A stretch of DNA of 64,000 bases from positions 124,001 to 188,000 of the forward strand of contig NZ_FQZB01000009.1 of assembly GCF_900141845.1 (NCBI RefSeq), read 5' to 3'. The notes under the pieces were generated by a model. That model ran no database searches, had not been told where the DNA came from, and saw only the letters and a list, made by a program, of their open reading frames with translations. Below, in pieces: positions 33,104 to 41,743 of this stretch. Made by a program: the position numbers and the translations under genes. How positions within the stretch are numbered: position 1 is the stretch's first letter; each line of letters begins with the position of its first letter. The stretch comes from Clostridium cavendishii DSM 21758 (GTDB lineage Bacteria; Bacillota; Clostridia; Clostridiales; Clostridiaceae).

Positions 33104-34466
33104 TTATTATTCCTTCACCATCCTTTAGTGCAAAAAAATCTTCTACAGAAACAACTCCCTTCTCAGCTAAATATTTGCAACTACTTAATATATCCTCTTC
33201 CTTTTTATATAAAAATTCCTTTCCATCTTTTAAATTTTTTATAAAATTTTTATCTACAATTAAAATTTCTGAAATCATAGTTCTACCATTATAACCTGTA
33301 AAATTACAAGCTTCACAGCCTTTTGCTTTATATAGTGTACTATTTAATTCAAAATAGTTTATATCATAATCAATATCTTCTTTTCTTATTCTCGTTTTAC
33401 ATTTTGGACACAATAATCTAACAAGCCTTTGAGATATTACTCCGTTAATAGCTTGCATCAACAAATATTTTTCAACTCCCATATCTAATAATCTATAAAA
33501 TACTTCTTCTGGATTATTGGTATGAATTGTAGAAAAAACTTTATGCCCTGTTATAGCTGCTCTAACAGCTATCTTAGCAGTATTCTCATCTCTTATTTCA
33601 CCTATCATTACTATATCAGGATCTTGCCTTAATAAATGTTTTAACCCACTTGAAAAACTTAACCCTATTTTTTCATTTATATTTATTTGTGTTATTCCAT
33701 CTATACAAAATTCTACAGGATCTTCTATTGTAGATATATTTATATCATCCTTATTTACTTCCTTTAGCATTGAATAGAGAGTTGTAGATTTTCCACTTCC
33801 AGTAGGTCCATTAACTATAACTATTCCATGCTTAAGCTTTAATAATCCATAAATTTTCTTTAATTGATTTTCAGTAAAATTAAGTTTTTTTAAATTTATA
33901 AGTTCTTCATCTCTATAAAGTATTCTCATTACAAGTTTCTCACCATAAACACAAGGAATTGTAGATATTCTAATATCTAAGTCTTCATTATTGCTATAAT
34001 AAAAAATCATTTTACCATCTTGCGCTCTTAACTTATCAGATATATCCATATTAGATAAAAGCTTAACTCTAATAATTATATTATTATAATCTTTAAATTT
34101 AAGCTTCTCATATATAAAAAGATTTCCATCTTTTCTAAATCTAATATTTACATATTTTTTCTGAGGTTCGAAATGTATATCACTAACCTTCATCGATATT
34201 GCTGTTTTTATAATCTCTTCTATTTGTCTTTTAGTAAATTCTTCACTACTATAAATACCTAAAGAAGTATTATATATTTTATCTAATATTTCTTTTATTT
34301 GTGCTTCACTAGCATCTATGAGCTCTATATTTTTATCATATATTAATGAAAGATATTTTTTATTTACAAATTCAGCTTTGCCAGTATAAAATGTCAACGT
34401 CCCGTCCTTTTCACCAACTGATAATATATTCATATTATAGGCCATTTCCATACTAATCTTATCCAT
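33093..34466 (-). CDS. pilB: Type IV pilus / type II secretion assembly ATPase PilB/GspE
   Basis: 457 residues. An N-terminal domain (about 1-75) precedes the catalytic core: IHFEPQKKYVNIRFR, Walker A NGPTGSGKSTTLYSML, the Asp box region STIEDPVEF, Walker B DPDIVMIGEIRDENTA and the His box STIHTNNPEE. A four-Cys zinc site follows (CPKC, CEAC). It powers pilin polymerisation. The ATG has no good ribosome site; a strong GGAGGTGG lies 50 bp upstream, before an in-frame ATG-GGA-TAA. The N-terminus may be frame-disrupted. No retraction ATPase PilT is nearby. Confidence 0.93.
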   Translation of the reverse strand: MDKISMEMAYNMNILSVGEKDGTLTFYTGKAEFVNKKYLSLIYDKNIELIDASEAQIKEILDKIYNTSLGIYSSEEFTKRQIEEIIKTAISMKVSDIHFEPQKKYVNIRFRKDGNLFIYEKLKFKDYNNIIIRVKLLSNMDISDKLRAQDGKMIFYYSNNEDLDIRISTIPCVYGEKLVMRILYRDEELINLKKLNFTENQLKKIYGLLKLKHGIVIVNGPTGSGKSTTLYSMLKEVNKDDINISTIEDPVEFCIDGITQININEKIGLSFSSGLKHLLRQDPDIVMIGEIRDENTAKIAVRAAITGHKVFSTIHTNNPEEVFYRLLDMGVEKYLLMQAINGVISQRLVRLLCPKCKTRIRKEDIDYDINYFELNSTLYKAKGCEACNFTGYNGRTMISEILIVDKNFIKNLKDGKEFLYKKEEDILSSCKYLAEKGVVSVEDFFALKDGEGIINEL

Positions 34467-34553
34467 ATAACTTATATCAATATCTTTTATGGTTATCCCA
34501 TCAAAACCACCTCCACCTTATATGATATCCACATTTTACAATATTAAACAAAT

Positions 34554-34591
34554 AAAAAAGTCCAATAAATTAATATTTATCGGACTTTTTT
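34554..34591 (-). terminator. Terminator overlapping the lipoprotein stop
   Basis: A 16-bp stem (34554-34569 with 34576-34591) with one G-U wobble on the minus-strand RNA, and a 6-nt loop that contains the stop codon of the lipoprotein gene. The downstream arm ends in six T. Confidence 0.88.
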
Positions 34592-35601
34592 ATTATTCTA
34601 TATTTACCATCATTATTTGATATGATATTAGTAGATTTATCTAACAAATTATATTCAAACAAATTATTTTTTTCTTGATTTTTATCATATCCTTCAAAAA
34701 CTATTCTTTCATTTACCTGTATAATATTGCTATCATCACTAATACCTCTTGGAAAATCATAAACTAATCTATTTACTTTATTATCTTTTATACCATATAA
34801 ACTGAATAAATTATTTTTTAAACTTCCTATCATAAAAATTTGATCTTTATATTCTAATATATCTTTAATTTTCGTTATATCTTTTGATACAATATACTCT
34901 TTAGAATTATTTATATTATATTTAAAAGTAACCTTTTCATCATTAAAATTAGATAATAAATATATAAAACATTCTTCACTTATAGGCTTTATATATGTAA
35001 TAAAGCCGTTATTTATCCCTTTTATAAGGTTAACCTCTTTAGTTTCTATATTATACCTGTAAATACCACTAACTTTCTCTGTTTTACTTGCCCCATAAAA
35101 AATTAAATTTGAATCATTTATAAATTCTATCAAATTTCCAGATATAGCTATATCCATATCTATTTTACTAGTTTTTGAAGTTAATAAATCCAATATTCCA
35201 TACTCGTATTCATCATCTTTAGATTTCAATTTATATATAGCTTTTGAAGCTTCTTTATTAAAATTGAAATATTCTAACTCTCCTATAAAACTTGTTTTAT
35301 ACACCTTATTACCCTTATAAAGTATTATATCTTCTCCATTTTTACTATTGATTGCAGTTACTAAAGTATCTTTATTAAAGCATAAGATTTCTTCATCAGT
35401 AATAGCTAGTTCTTTCGCTTTTAACTTATGATTATCTATTGTATAAAAAGACTTTGAATTCTCGTCTAAAATTAAAGTTTCTTCCATTGAAAATTTAGCC
35501 TTACTTACCTCTGGCTCCACATTACCTTTTTTATCATTACACCCAATAAAAATTAAAGTTAAACTTACTACTATAAAAAATATACACCTCTTTTTTAACA
35601 T
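34570..35601 (-). CDS. Putative lipoprotein of unknown function
   Basis: 343 residues. An N-terminal signal peptide ends in a lipobox IFIGC (Cys21), so it is predicted to be exported and lipid-anchored. The rest contains repeating strand-rich units such as KNGEDIILYKGNKVYK, SGIYRYNIETKEVNLIKGI and NNLFEYNLLDKSTNIIS, consistent with a beta-propeller. I recognise no family or active site. It lies 11 bp after dapF, so they are probably cotranscribed. Propeller fold is inference. Confidence 0.75.
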   Translation of the reverse strand: MLKKRCIFFIVVSLTLIFIGCNDKKGNVEPEVSKAKFSMEETLILDENSKSFYTIDNHKLKAKELAITDEEILCFNKDTLVTAINSKNGEDIILYKGNKVYKTSFIGELEYFNFNKEASKAIYKLKSKDDEYEYGILDLLTSKTSKIDMDIAISGNLIEFINDSNLIFYGASKTEKVSGIYRYNIETKEVNLIKGINNGFITYIKPISEECFIYLLSNFNDEKVTFKYNINNSKEYIVSKDITKIKDILEYKDQIFMIGSLKNNLFSLYGIKDNKVNRLVYDFPRGISDDSNIIQVNERIVFEGYDKNQEKNNLFEYNLLDKSTNIISNNDGKYRIIKKSDKY

Positions 35602-35611
35602 CTTGACCTCG

Positions 35612-36430
35612 CTATATATAACTTATTCCATCACAAATAAATTCAGCATCTCCTATCATATAAACTCCCTCTTCTTTTAGTTCTACTTGAAGTCTACCAC
35701 CTGGTACTATTACTGTAACACTATCATCTATCAATCCTAACCTATTTGCAATCACTACTGATGCACAATTTCCTGTACCACACCCTAATGTAGGTCCTGC
35801 TCCTCGCTCCCATGTCCTAACCTTTATATTTTTTCTATCTATCACTTTACAAAAATTAACATTAGTTCCTTCAGGAAAAGCTTCGTATTTTTCAATCCTT
35901 CCACCTATGTTTATATCCATTTCTTGATCTTCAATTAGCACTGTATGAGGTACCCCCATCCTAACTGAACTTATTATAAAAGATTCCTCACCTATTAAAA
36001 TTTGTTTGTTAATTATTTCACCTTCGTTTATAGATGGTATCTTAGCTGGATTATAGTCCTCTTTACCCATAAATATTTTTATTTTTTCAACCTTATCATC
36101 TTTAATCGTTAAATCAGCTTCTTTTATTCCATCACCAGTCATTATGCTTATTATATGTTTCTTTACTATATTTCTTTCATAAACATATTTTGCAAAACAT
36201 CTTATTCCATTACCACACATTGAAGCATATGATCCATCTGAATTTATAATAATCATTTCTATATCAGCTTTACTATTGTTTCTTACTATAAGTATCCCAT
36301 CTGCACCTATTCCAAATTTTCTATTACATAGCCTTTTAGAAACTTCACTTTCTCTCCCTATTAAATTACCACTAAGGTCCTCTATAACTAAAAAATCATT
36401 TCCATTTCCTTGCATCTTTGAAAATTTCAT
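35612..36430 (-). CDS. dapF: Diaminopimelate epimerase
   Basis: About 272 residues, starting at ATG 36428-36430 (MKFSKMQGNGNDF) after AGGGGTG. It converts LL- to meso-diaminopimelate for lysine and peptidoglycan. The two catalytic Cys are in ASMCGNGIRCF (near residue 72) and TLGCGTGNCAS (near residue 215). Key sequence GNGNDF is at the N-terminus. Its product is the amino acid added by the MurE at 52240. The gene is divergent from rqcH with a shared intergenic region of about 135 bp. Confidence 0.97.
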   Translation of the reverse strand: MKFSKMQGNGNDFLVIEDLSGNLIGRESEVSKRLCNRKFGIGADGILIVRNNSKADIEMIIINSDGSYASMCGNGIRCFAKYVYERNIVKKHIISIMTGDGIKEADLTIKDDKVEKIKIFMGKEDYNPAKIPSINEGEIINKQILIGEESFIISSVRMGVPHTVLIEDQEMDINIGGRIEKYEAFPEGTNVNFCKVIDRKNIKVRTWERGAGPTLGCGTGNCASVVIANRLGLIDDSVTVIVPGGRLQVELKEEGVYMIGDAEFICDGISYI

Positions 36431-36500
36431 TATTACACCCCTATTCAATTATTGTTGATAAACTTTCCTTTAAAGGCAACTCCAAATAACTAACTAGTTA

Positions 36501-36529
36501 TTTATTTTATGATGCCTAAATGTTATACT
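36501..36529 (+). promoter_or_regulatory. Extended -10 promoter of rqcH
   Basis: TGTTATACT at 36521-36529 forms a TGn-extended -10 (TATACT), with only a weak -35 (TTTATT, 36501-36506) at 17 bp. The start codon is 37 bp downstream. Confidence 0.5.
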
Positions 36530-36565
36530 ATCATTAGTTTAACATATTTGAAAGGAAAGATATAT

Positions 36566-38281
36566 ATGGCATTTGACGGTATCTACTTATATAGTTTAAT
36601 ACAAGAATTAAAAAGTTCAATGATTAATTTAAAAATAGATAAAATTAATCAGCCTGAAAAGGATGAAGTCATTCTCACTCTAAGAGGACGTGAGCAAAAA
36701 AAACTCCTTATTTCAGCTAGTTCCAATTGTCCTAGAATACACTTTTCTACTTATCAAAAAGAAAATCCTAAGCAAGCACCTATGTTTTGCATGGTTTTAA
36801 GAAAATATCTAATAGGTGGTAAAATACTAGATATAAGGCAACTTGATACAGATAGAGTATTATGTATTGACATAGAATGCAACGACGAATTAGGTTTTCA
36901 AAGTATGTATAGCTTAATCGTTGAAATAATGGGACGTCATAGTAATATAAGCTTAGTTAGACAACGTGATAATAAGGTTATGGAATCTATAAAGCATATA
37001 AGCTTTGATGTAAATAGCTATAGAGTACTTTATCCTGGGGTTAATTATGTTTTCCCTCCAAAATCATCAAAATTAAATCCATTTAATACAACATCACAAG
37101 ATATTTCATCTATAATACTTGAAAATAATCTTGGCTTTGATGATAACATTTTTTCAAAACTCTTTACAGGTATAGCCAAACCTTTATCAAAAGAATTATT
37201 TTTATTAGCTACAGCTAAAAATATTACTTTAAATGAAAATACTATTTTAGATTTTACAATAAATACTTTGAATTCACTCCTTAATAATAAGGATCACGTT
37301 ATATATTTAGATAATGGAATATTTAAAGACTTTAGCTTCTTTAATTTAATTAGTTTAAAAGAATATGAAACATTACATTTTGATTCACATTCTGAACTAT
37401 TAGATATCTATTACGTAAATAAAGACAAACAAGAACGTTTAAGTAATAGAGGTCAAGAACTTCACAGGCTTTTGCACACAAACATAGAGAGATGTAAAAA
37501 GAAAATTTCAATTTTAGAATCTACTTTAAAGGATTGTGAAGAAAAAGATTCTATAAAACTTAAAGGAGAACTCTTAACTTCTTATATTTATAGTATTAAT
37601 GCTGGATCTAAAAGCGTAGAACTACTTAATTACTATAGTGATACGGAAGAATATATAACTATAAGCTTAGATGAGAATAAATCTCCTTCTGAAAATGTTC
37701 AAAACTATTTCAAAAAATATAATAAATTAAAAAAATCAGAAGAAAATGCTATAGCTCAACTAGCCCTTGCAAATGAAGAACTTGAATATTTAAATTCCGT
37801 AGACTCTAATTTAAACAATGTAGAAACTTATACTGATATTGAAGATATAAAATCTGAACTTATGGATTCTGGTTATATTAAGTTTAAGAAAAATCCTAAA
37901 AATAAAAATAAACCATCTAAGCCAATGCACTTTATTTCTTCTGATGGTATAGATATTTATGTGGGAAAAAATAATATTCAAAATGATTTTCTAACTTTAA
38001 AGTTTGCAAGTAAAACAGATGTATGGTTACATGCTAAAAACATGCCTGGTTCACATGTTATAATAAAAACAACTGATGTACCAGAACAGACCTTAGAAGA
38101 GGCAGCTACATTAGCCGCTTTCTATAGTAAGGGGAAAAATTCTTCAAAAGTGCCTATTGACTATACTGCTGTTAAAAATGTTAAAAAACCTTCTGGCGCT
38201 AAACCTGGTATGGTAATTTATTATACTAACAAAACAATATATGCTGAGCCAAAAGAATTAGACCTAAAAAAATTAAAATAA
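36566..38281 (+). CDS. rqcH: NFACT-family ribosome quality control protein RqcH
   Basis: The start is ATG 36566-36568 (MAFDGIYLYSL) after GAAAGG; an upstream ATG at 36509 lacks a site. The 571 residues contain NFACT-N (about 1-200, with DKINQPEKDEVILTLR), a central coiled coil (about 300-430) and NFACT-R (about 460-550: FISSDGIDIYVGKNN, VWLHAKNMPGSHVII). The family binds stalled 50S-peptidyl-tRNA and adds C-terminal alanine tails (Bacillus RqcH). Older names include FbpA, fibronectin-binding. It is one of two plus-strand genes here. Confidence 0.95.
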   Translation: MAFDGIYLYSLIQELKSSMINLKIDKINQPEKDEVILTLRGREQKKLLISASSNCPRIHFSTYQKENPKQAPMFCMVLRKYLIGGKILDIRQLDTDRVLCIDIECNDELGFQSMYSLIVEIMGRHSNISLVRQRDNKVMESIKHISFDVNSYRVLYPGVNYVFPPKSSKLNPFNTTSQDISSIILENNLGFDDNIFSKLFTGIAKPLSKELFLLATAKNITLNENTILDFTINTLNSLLNNKDHVIYLDNGIFKDFSFFNLISLKEYETLHFDSHSELLDIYYVNKDKQERLSNRGQELHRLLHTNIERCKKKISILESTLKDCEEKDSIKLKGELLTSYIYSINAGSKSVELLNYYSDTEEYITISLDENKSPSENVQNYFKKYNKLKKSEENAIAQLALANEELEYLNSVDSNLNNVETYTDIEDIKSELMDSGYIKFKKNPKNKNKPSKPMHFISSDGIDIYVGKNNIQNDFLTLKFASKTDVWLHAKNMPGSHVIIKTTDVPEQTLEEAATLAAFYSKGKNSSKVPIDYTAVKNVKKPSGAKPGMVIYYTNKTIYAEPKELDLKKLK

Positions 38282-38286
38282 AAGAT

Positions 38287-38321
38287 AAGGCTATAATAGT
38301 AAAAAACACTATTATAGCCTT
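38287..38321. terminator. Bidirectional terminator between rqcH and rlmL-like gene
   Basis: A perfect 14-bp stem (38287-38300 with 38308-38321, core GGCTATAATAGT) and 7-nt loop, followed by TATTTTTATTTT on the plus strand and by ATCTTTTATTTTA on the minus strand. It lies between convergent genes. Confidence 0.9.
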
Positions 38322-38328
38322 GCTATTT

Positions 38329-39453
38329 TTATTTTAATTCATTATCTAAGTATTGATAGTAGTAACATAGAAGTCTACCGTTATATAGTTTTCTATTTTT
38401 AGTAGCTTTTCTACCAAATAAGTTTTGGAAACTTTCAGCTGCAGTTAAAATATTAAAGTCCCAAGTGTCTAACTCTTTTTTAACTTTTCCCATTCTTCTA
38501 TTAAGTGCCTCTACTGCTGATTTCTCTCCAATTCTTTCACCATAAGGTGGGTTAGTTATTATGTAACCATATTTCTTTTTAGATGAAAATTCGTTGAAGT
38601 CTAACTTTTGGAAATCTATATACTCTCTTACCTTTGCTTTTTCAGCATTTCTTCTTGCAGTTTTTAATACCCAATCATTTATATCAAAGCCGATTAACTG
38701 CATATCTGGCTTTTTAATAGATTTTTCTGCCCCCTCTCTAACTTGTTTAAAAACTTCCTCATCCATTGATGGCCAAGTTTCACAAACAAAGTTTCTATGA
38801 AGTCCTGGTGCTATATTAGCTCCTATTAAAGCAGCTTCTATAAGTATAGTTCCTGACCCACAAAATGGATCTACTAAAAATCTATCTTCTTTCCATTTTG
38901 AAAGTAAAACCATAGATGCAGCTAGCGTTTCTTTAAGCGGCGCTTCTCCTGAATTTTCCCTATAACCTCTTTTATGAAGACCTTGTCCTGATGTATCTAT
39001 AGTTAAAGTAACTACATCTTTTAGTATAGCAACTTCTATTTTATAAGTTGGTCCATCTTCTGGAAACCATGTAGTATTATAAGTTCTTTGCATACTTTTA
39101 ACTATGGCTTTTTTAACTATTGATTGACAATCTGGAACACTATATAGGGTTGATTTAACTGATTTTCCATTTACATGCATAAATCCATTTTGAGGTATAT
39201 ATTTTCCCCAATCTACTTCTTCAGTACCCTTAAAAAGCTCTTCAAAACTTGTAGCCTTAAACTCAGCAACTTTTATAAGTACTCTCTCTGCTGTTCTAAG
39301 CCATATATTTGAAATGGCTATATCCATTTCATCCCCTTGAAAAGATACTCTACCATTTTCTAATTTTAAATCTTCATATCCTAAACTTTTTAACTCTTTT
39401 GCTGTTATTGCTTCTATTCCAAATGTTGTAGTAGCAATTAAATCATATTCCAT
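38329..39453 (-). CDS. rlmL: THUMP-domain 23S rRNA/tRNA guanine-N2 methyltransferase (RlmL/YpsC-like)
   Basis: 374 residues. The THUMP RNA-binding domain covers about 1-160 (ATTFGIEAITAKELKSLG at the start). The methyltransferase domain has DPFCGSGTILIEAALIG as the SAM motif and TNPPYGERIGE as the catalytic NPPY. Family members methylate guanine N2 in 23S rRNA (G2445 in E. coli RlmL N-terminal half). The Bacillus homologue is YpsC. Convergent with rqcH. Exact target not determinable here, so the symbol is tentative. Confidence 0.9.
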   Translation of the reverse strand: MEYDLIATTTFGIEAITAKELKSLGYEDLKLENGRVSFQGDEMDIAISNIWLRTAERVLIKVAEFKATSFEELFKGTEEVDWGKYIPQNGFMHVNGKSVKSTLYSVPDCQSIVKKAIVKSMQRTYNTTWFPEDGPTYKIEVAILKDVVTLTIDTSGQGLHKRGYRENSGEAPLKETLAASMVLLSKWKEDRFLVDPFCGSGTILIEAALIGANIAPGLHRNFVCETWPSMDEEVFKQVREGAEKSIKKPDMQLIGFDINDWVLKTARRNAEKAKVREYIDFQKLDFNEFSSKKKYGYIITNPPYGERIGEKSAVEALNRRMGKVKKELDTWDFNILTAAESFQNLFGRKATKNRKLYNGRLLCYYYQYLDNELK

Positions 39454-39476
39454 TTAAATTCTCCTTTAATTTCAAT

Positions 39477-40013
39477 TTAATTCTCATATATTTTGACTGA
39501 ATCTTCTTCATCTATTTCAAGTATTTGAACCTTAACAATCTCATCCCTAGATGTAGGTACATTCTTTCCTACAAAATCTGCTCTTATAGGAAGTTCCTTA
39601 TGCCCCCTATCTACTAATACAGCAAGTTGTATTCCACTTGGTCTTCCAGTATCTATTACAGCATCTATAGCTGCTCTTACTGTCCTACCCGTAAATAATA
39701 CATCATCAACTAAAATTACTTTTTTCCCTTTTATAGGTGTTTCTATATCTGTACTATTTATATTTGGCATTTCACTTATGTTTGATAAATCATCTCTATA
39801 AAGAGTTATATCTACACTTCCAACTGGTATTTTTATACCTTCTATTTTTTCTATTTGATTTGCTATCCTTTGTGCAAGTGGATATCCCCTTCTTTTTATA
39901 CCTACTAATATTATATCTTCTACCCCTTTATTCTTTTCTATAATTTCATGGGATATTCTAACCAAACTTCTATTTATAGCTTTTTCATCCATAAGTAATG
40001 CTTTTAATTTCAT
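39477..40013 (-). CDS. pyrR: Bifunctional pyr operon regulator / uracil phosphoribosyltransferase
   Basis: 178 residues. The PRPP-binding motif VILVDDVLFTGRTVRAAID is near residue 100. PyrR binds UMP-loaded pyr mRNA leaders to promote attenuation and has weak UPRTase activity. It follows rluD by 24 bp, the same order as in Bacillus (ylyB-pyrR). No pyr biosynthetic genes lie downstream in this window, so PyrR must act in trans. No PyrR-binding anti-antiterminator is seen in the short upstream gap. Confidence 0.96.
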   Translation of the reverse strand: MKLKALLMDEKAINRSLVRISHEIIEKNKGVEDIILVGIKRRGYPLAQRIANQIEKIEGIKIPVGSVDITLYRDDLSNISEMPNINSTDIETPIKGKKVILVDDVLFTGRTVRAAIDAVIDTGRPSGIQLAVLVDRGHKELPIRADFVGKNVPTSRDEIVKVQILEIDEEDSVKIYEN

Positions 40014-40037
40014 AAATTACCCCTCCAAATCCTTTTT

Positions 40038-40949
40038 TTAAATTTTTCTTAACTTTTCTAATAATCTTTTAAAGTTTTCTGGTAGTTCTGAATCAAATTC
40101 AATATATTCATTAGTTTTAGGATGTATAAAACCTAATGTCTTAGCATGAAGTACTTGACCTGTTTGAGCCATCTTTTGCTTTTTAAGACCATATACAGTA
40201 TCTCCAACAAGCGGATGCCCTATAAAGCTCATATGAACCCTTATTTGGTGTGTTCTACCTGTTTCTAATCTACATTTAACTAAACTATAACCACCATAAA
40301 CCTCTAATACCTCATAATGAGTCACTGCATGTTTTCCTTCTTTAACAACTGCAAATTTAAGCCTATCATTTACATGTCGCCCTATAGGTGCATTTATCAC
40401 CCCACCCTCTTTTTTTATTCGTCCTTCTACCAACGCATAATATTCTCTCTTTATACTGTGTTCTTTAAATTGGGCTGCTAAATGGTTGTGAGCATTATCA
40501 TTCTTTGCCACAACCAAAACACCTGATGTATCTTTATCTATTCTATGAACTATACCTGGCCTTATAACTCCATTTATACCCGATAAATCCTTGCAATGAT
40601 ATAGAAGTGCATTTACTAATGTACCATTATAATTCCCAGGTGCGGGGTGTACCACCATCCCCTGTGGTTTATTTATAACTACAACATCCTCATCTTCATA
40701 AATTATATTAAGTGGTATATCCTCTGGCTCAACTCTAAGCTCTTCAGCCTCAGGTATGTCCACCTCTATTTTATCTCCCACTTTTACTTTGTATTTACTT
40801 TTTACAAACTTATCATTAACCTTTATGCTTTCATTTTCAAAAAGTCCTTGTATAAAATTTCTAGATAATTTTTCTATTTTTAAAGTTAATAACTTATCTA
40901 TTCTTTGCGCCTCTTCACTTTGTTGTACTTCTAGTAAAATTTTTTCCAT
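40038..40949 (-). CDS. rluD: RluD-type 23S rRNA pseudouridine synthase
   Basis: 303 residues. An N-terminal S4 domain (about 12-75) precedes the RluA-family catalytic core with HRIDKDTSGVLVVAKN, whose Asp is the nucleophile. Conserved MVVHPAPGN and GRTHQIRVHM are also present. E. coli RluD modifies helix 69 of 23S rRNA. The same gene (ylyB) stands before pyrR in Bacillus. The 121-bp region upstream contains a palindromic repeat where lspA would normally be found. Confidence 0.93.
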   Translation of the reverse strand: MEKILLEVQQSEEAQRIDKLLTLKIEKLSRNFIQGLFENESIKVNDKFVKSKYKVKVGDKIEVDIPEAEELRVEPEDIPLNIIYEDEDVVVINKPQGMVVHPAPGNYNGTLVNALLYHCKDLSGINGVIRPGIVHRIDKDTSGVLVVAKNDNAHNHLAAQFKEHSIKREYYALVEGRIKKEGGVINAPIGRHVNDRLKFAVVKEGKHAVTHYEVLEVYGGYSLVKCRLETGRTHQIRVHMSFIGHPLVGDTVYGLKKQKMAQTGQVLHAKTLGFIHPKTNEYIEFDSELPENFKRLLEKLRKI

Positions 40950-40982
40950 AAATCAACTTCCTTTTTTATATTAAACTTACTA

Positions 40983-41051
40983 AGGCATATTCCAGAAAAT
41001 ACTGAAATAGTATGATAATATATTTAATTCATTATTTTCTTTCATATGCCT
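40983..41051. repeat. 69-bp palindromic repeat, copy A
   Basis: Imperfect inverted repeat. The outer arms AGGCATAT (40983-40990 with 41044-41051) and the inner arms AGAAAATA (40994-41001 with 41033-41040) are separated by a 3-by-3 internal loop. Copy B, of identical length at 42575-42643, matches at 52 of 69 positions by my hand count without gaps. Non-coding. Lies between the YteA-like gene and rluD. Confidence 0.8.
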
Positions 41052-41070
41052 AATTTATAGCTTAGAATTT

Positions 41071-41679
41071 TTAGTCTGGTAACTGATTTTTATATACCTC
41101 GTTACTTATTTTTTCAATCTCTTCTACATATTCATCATCATCATAATAATATTCTTCTACACCATACACATTGTTAACATTCTTTTGTGATGTATATGGG
41201 ACATCTTCATCTATCCCCAATTTACTACCACCAACTCTATTAAATCCCATTTTAAAAGGTTTTTCTATACTACTTTCTTCTGTTGGTCTTTCTTTAGAAT
41301 GAAATGTTTCCACTTCACTAATCGCATTTTGACAATTTATACAATTTTCTGCATATGGTAAAAAATCTAGTCTTTCCTTTGCTATTTGAGCTCCACACTT
41401 TTTACATATTCCATATGTTCCATTTTCTATTTCCTTTAATGAATTATCTACTTTATATAATAAATTTTTTTCATTATTATATAAAGCTCTTCCCTTTTCT
41501 ATATCAAATGTTTCAGTAGCTATATCAGATGGATGGTTATCATATAAAGAAAGTTCTGATGCTATTTCTACATTAGAATTTATTACTTCGTTTTTCTCCA
41601 TCTGTTCAAGTAATTTCAAAACTCTATCTTTTTCCTTTAAAAGCTTATTTTTATAATTCAAAAGTTCTTTGTCTTGCAT
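41071..41679 (-). CDS. YteA/DksA-family C4 zinc-finger protein
   Basis: About 202 residues from ATG 41677-41679 (MQDKELLNYKNKLLKE), 6 bp past AAAGGATGA; the ATG three codons earlier overlaps that site. An N-terminal coiled coil (about 1-85) and a four-Cys zinc finger ICKKCGAQ and CINCQNAI around residues 92-116 match the TraR/DksA-like YteA/YlyA family of spore formers. Bacillus YlyA binds RNA polymerase and affects SigG genes. The acidic C-terminal tail includes a run of Asp and Tyr. Function by family only. Confidence 0.85.
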   Translation of the reverse strand: MQDKELLNYKNKLLKEKDRVLKLLEQMEKNEVINSNVEIASELSLYDNHPSDIATETFDIEKGRALYNNEKNLLYKVDNSLKEIENGTYGICKKCGAQIAKERLDFLPYAENCINCQNAISEVETFHSKERPTEESSIEKPFKMGFNRVGGSKLGIDEDVPYTSQKNVNNVYGVEEYYYDDDEYVEEIEKISNEVYKNQLPD

Positions 41680-41743
41680 AAAAATCATCCTTTCAAAAAT
41701 TGATACATACTTTATATTCTTTCAAAAGGACAATTTTTTATAA

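Noticed and set aside
39477..40037. PyrR-dependent attenuator leader
   Set aside because: Only 24 bp separate rluD from pyrR; no antiterminator or terminator pair is present.
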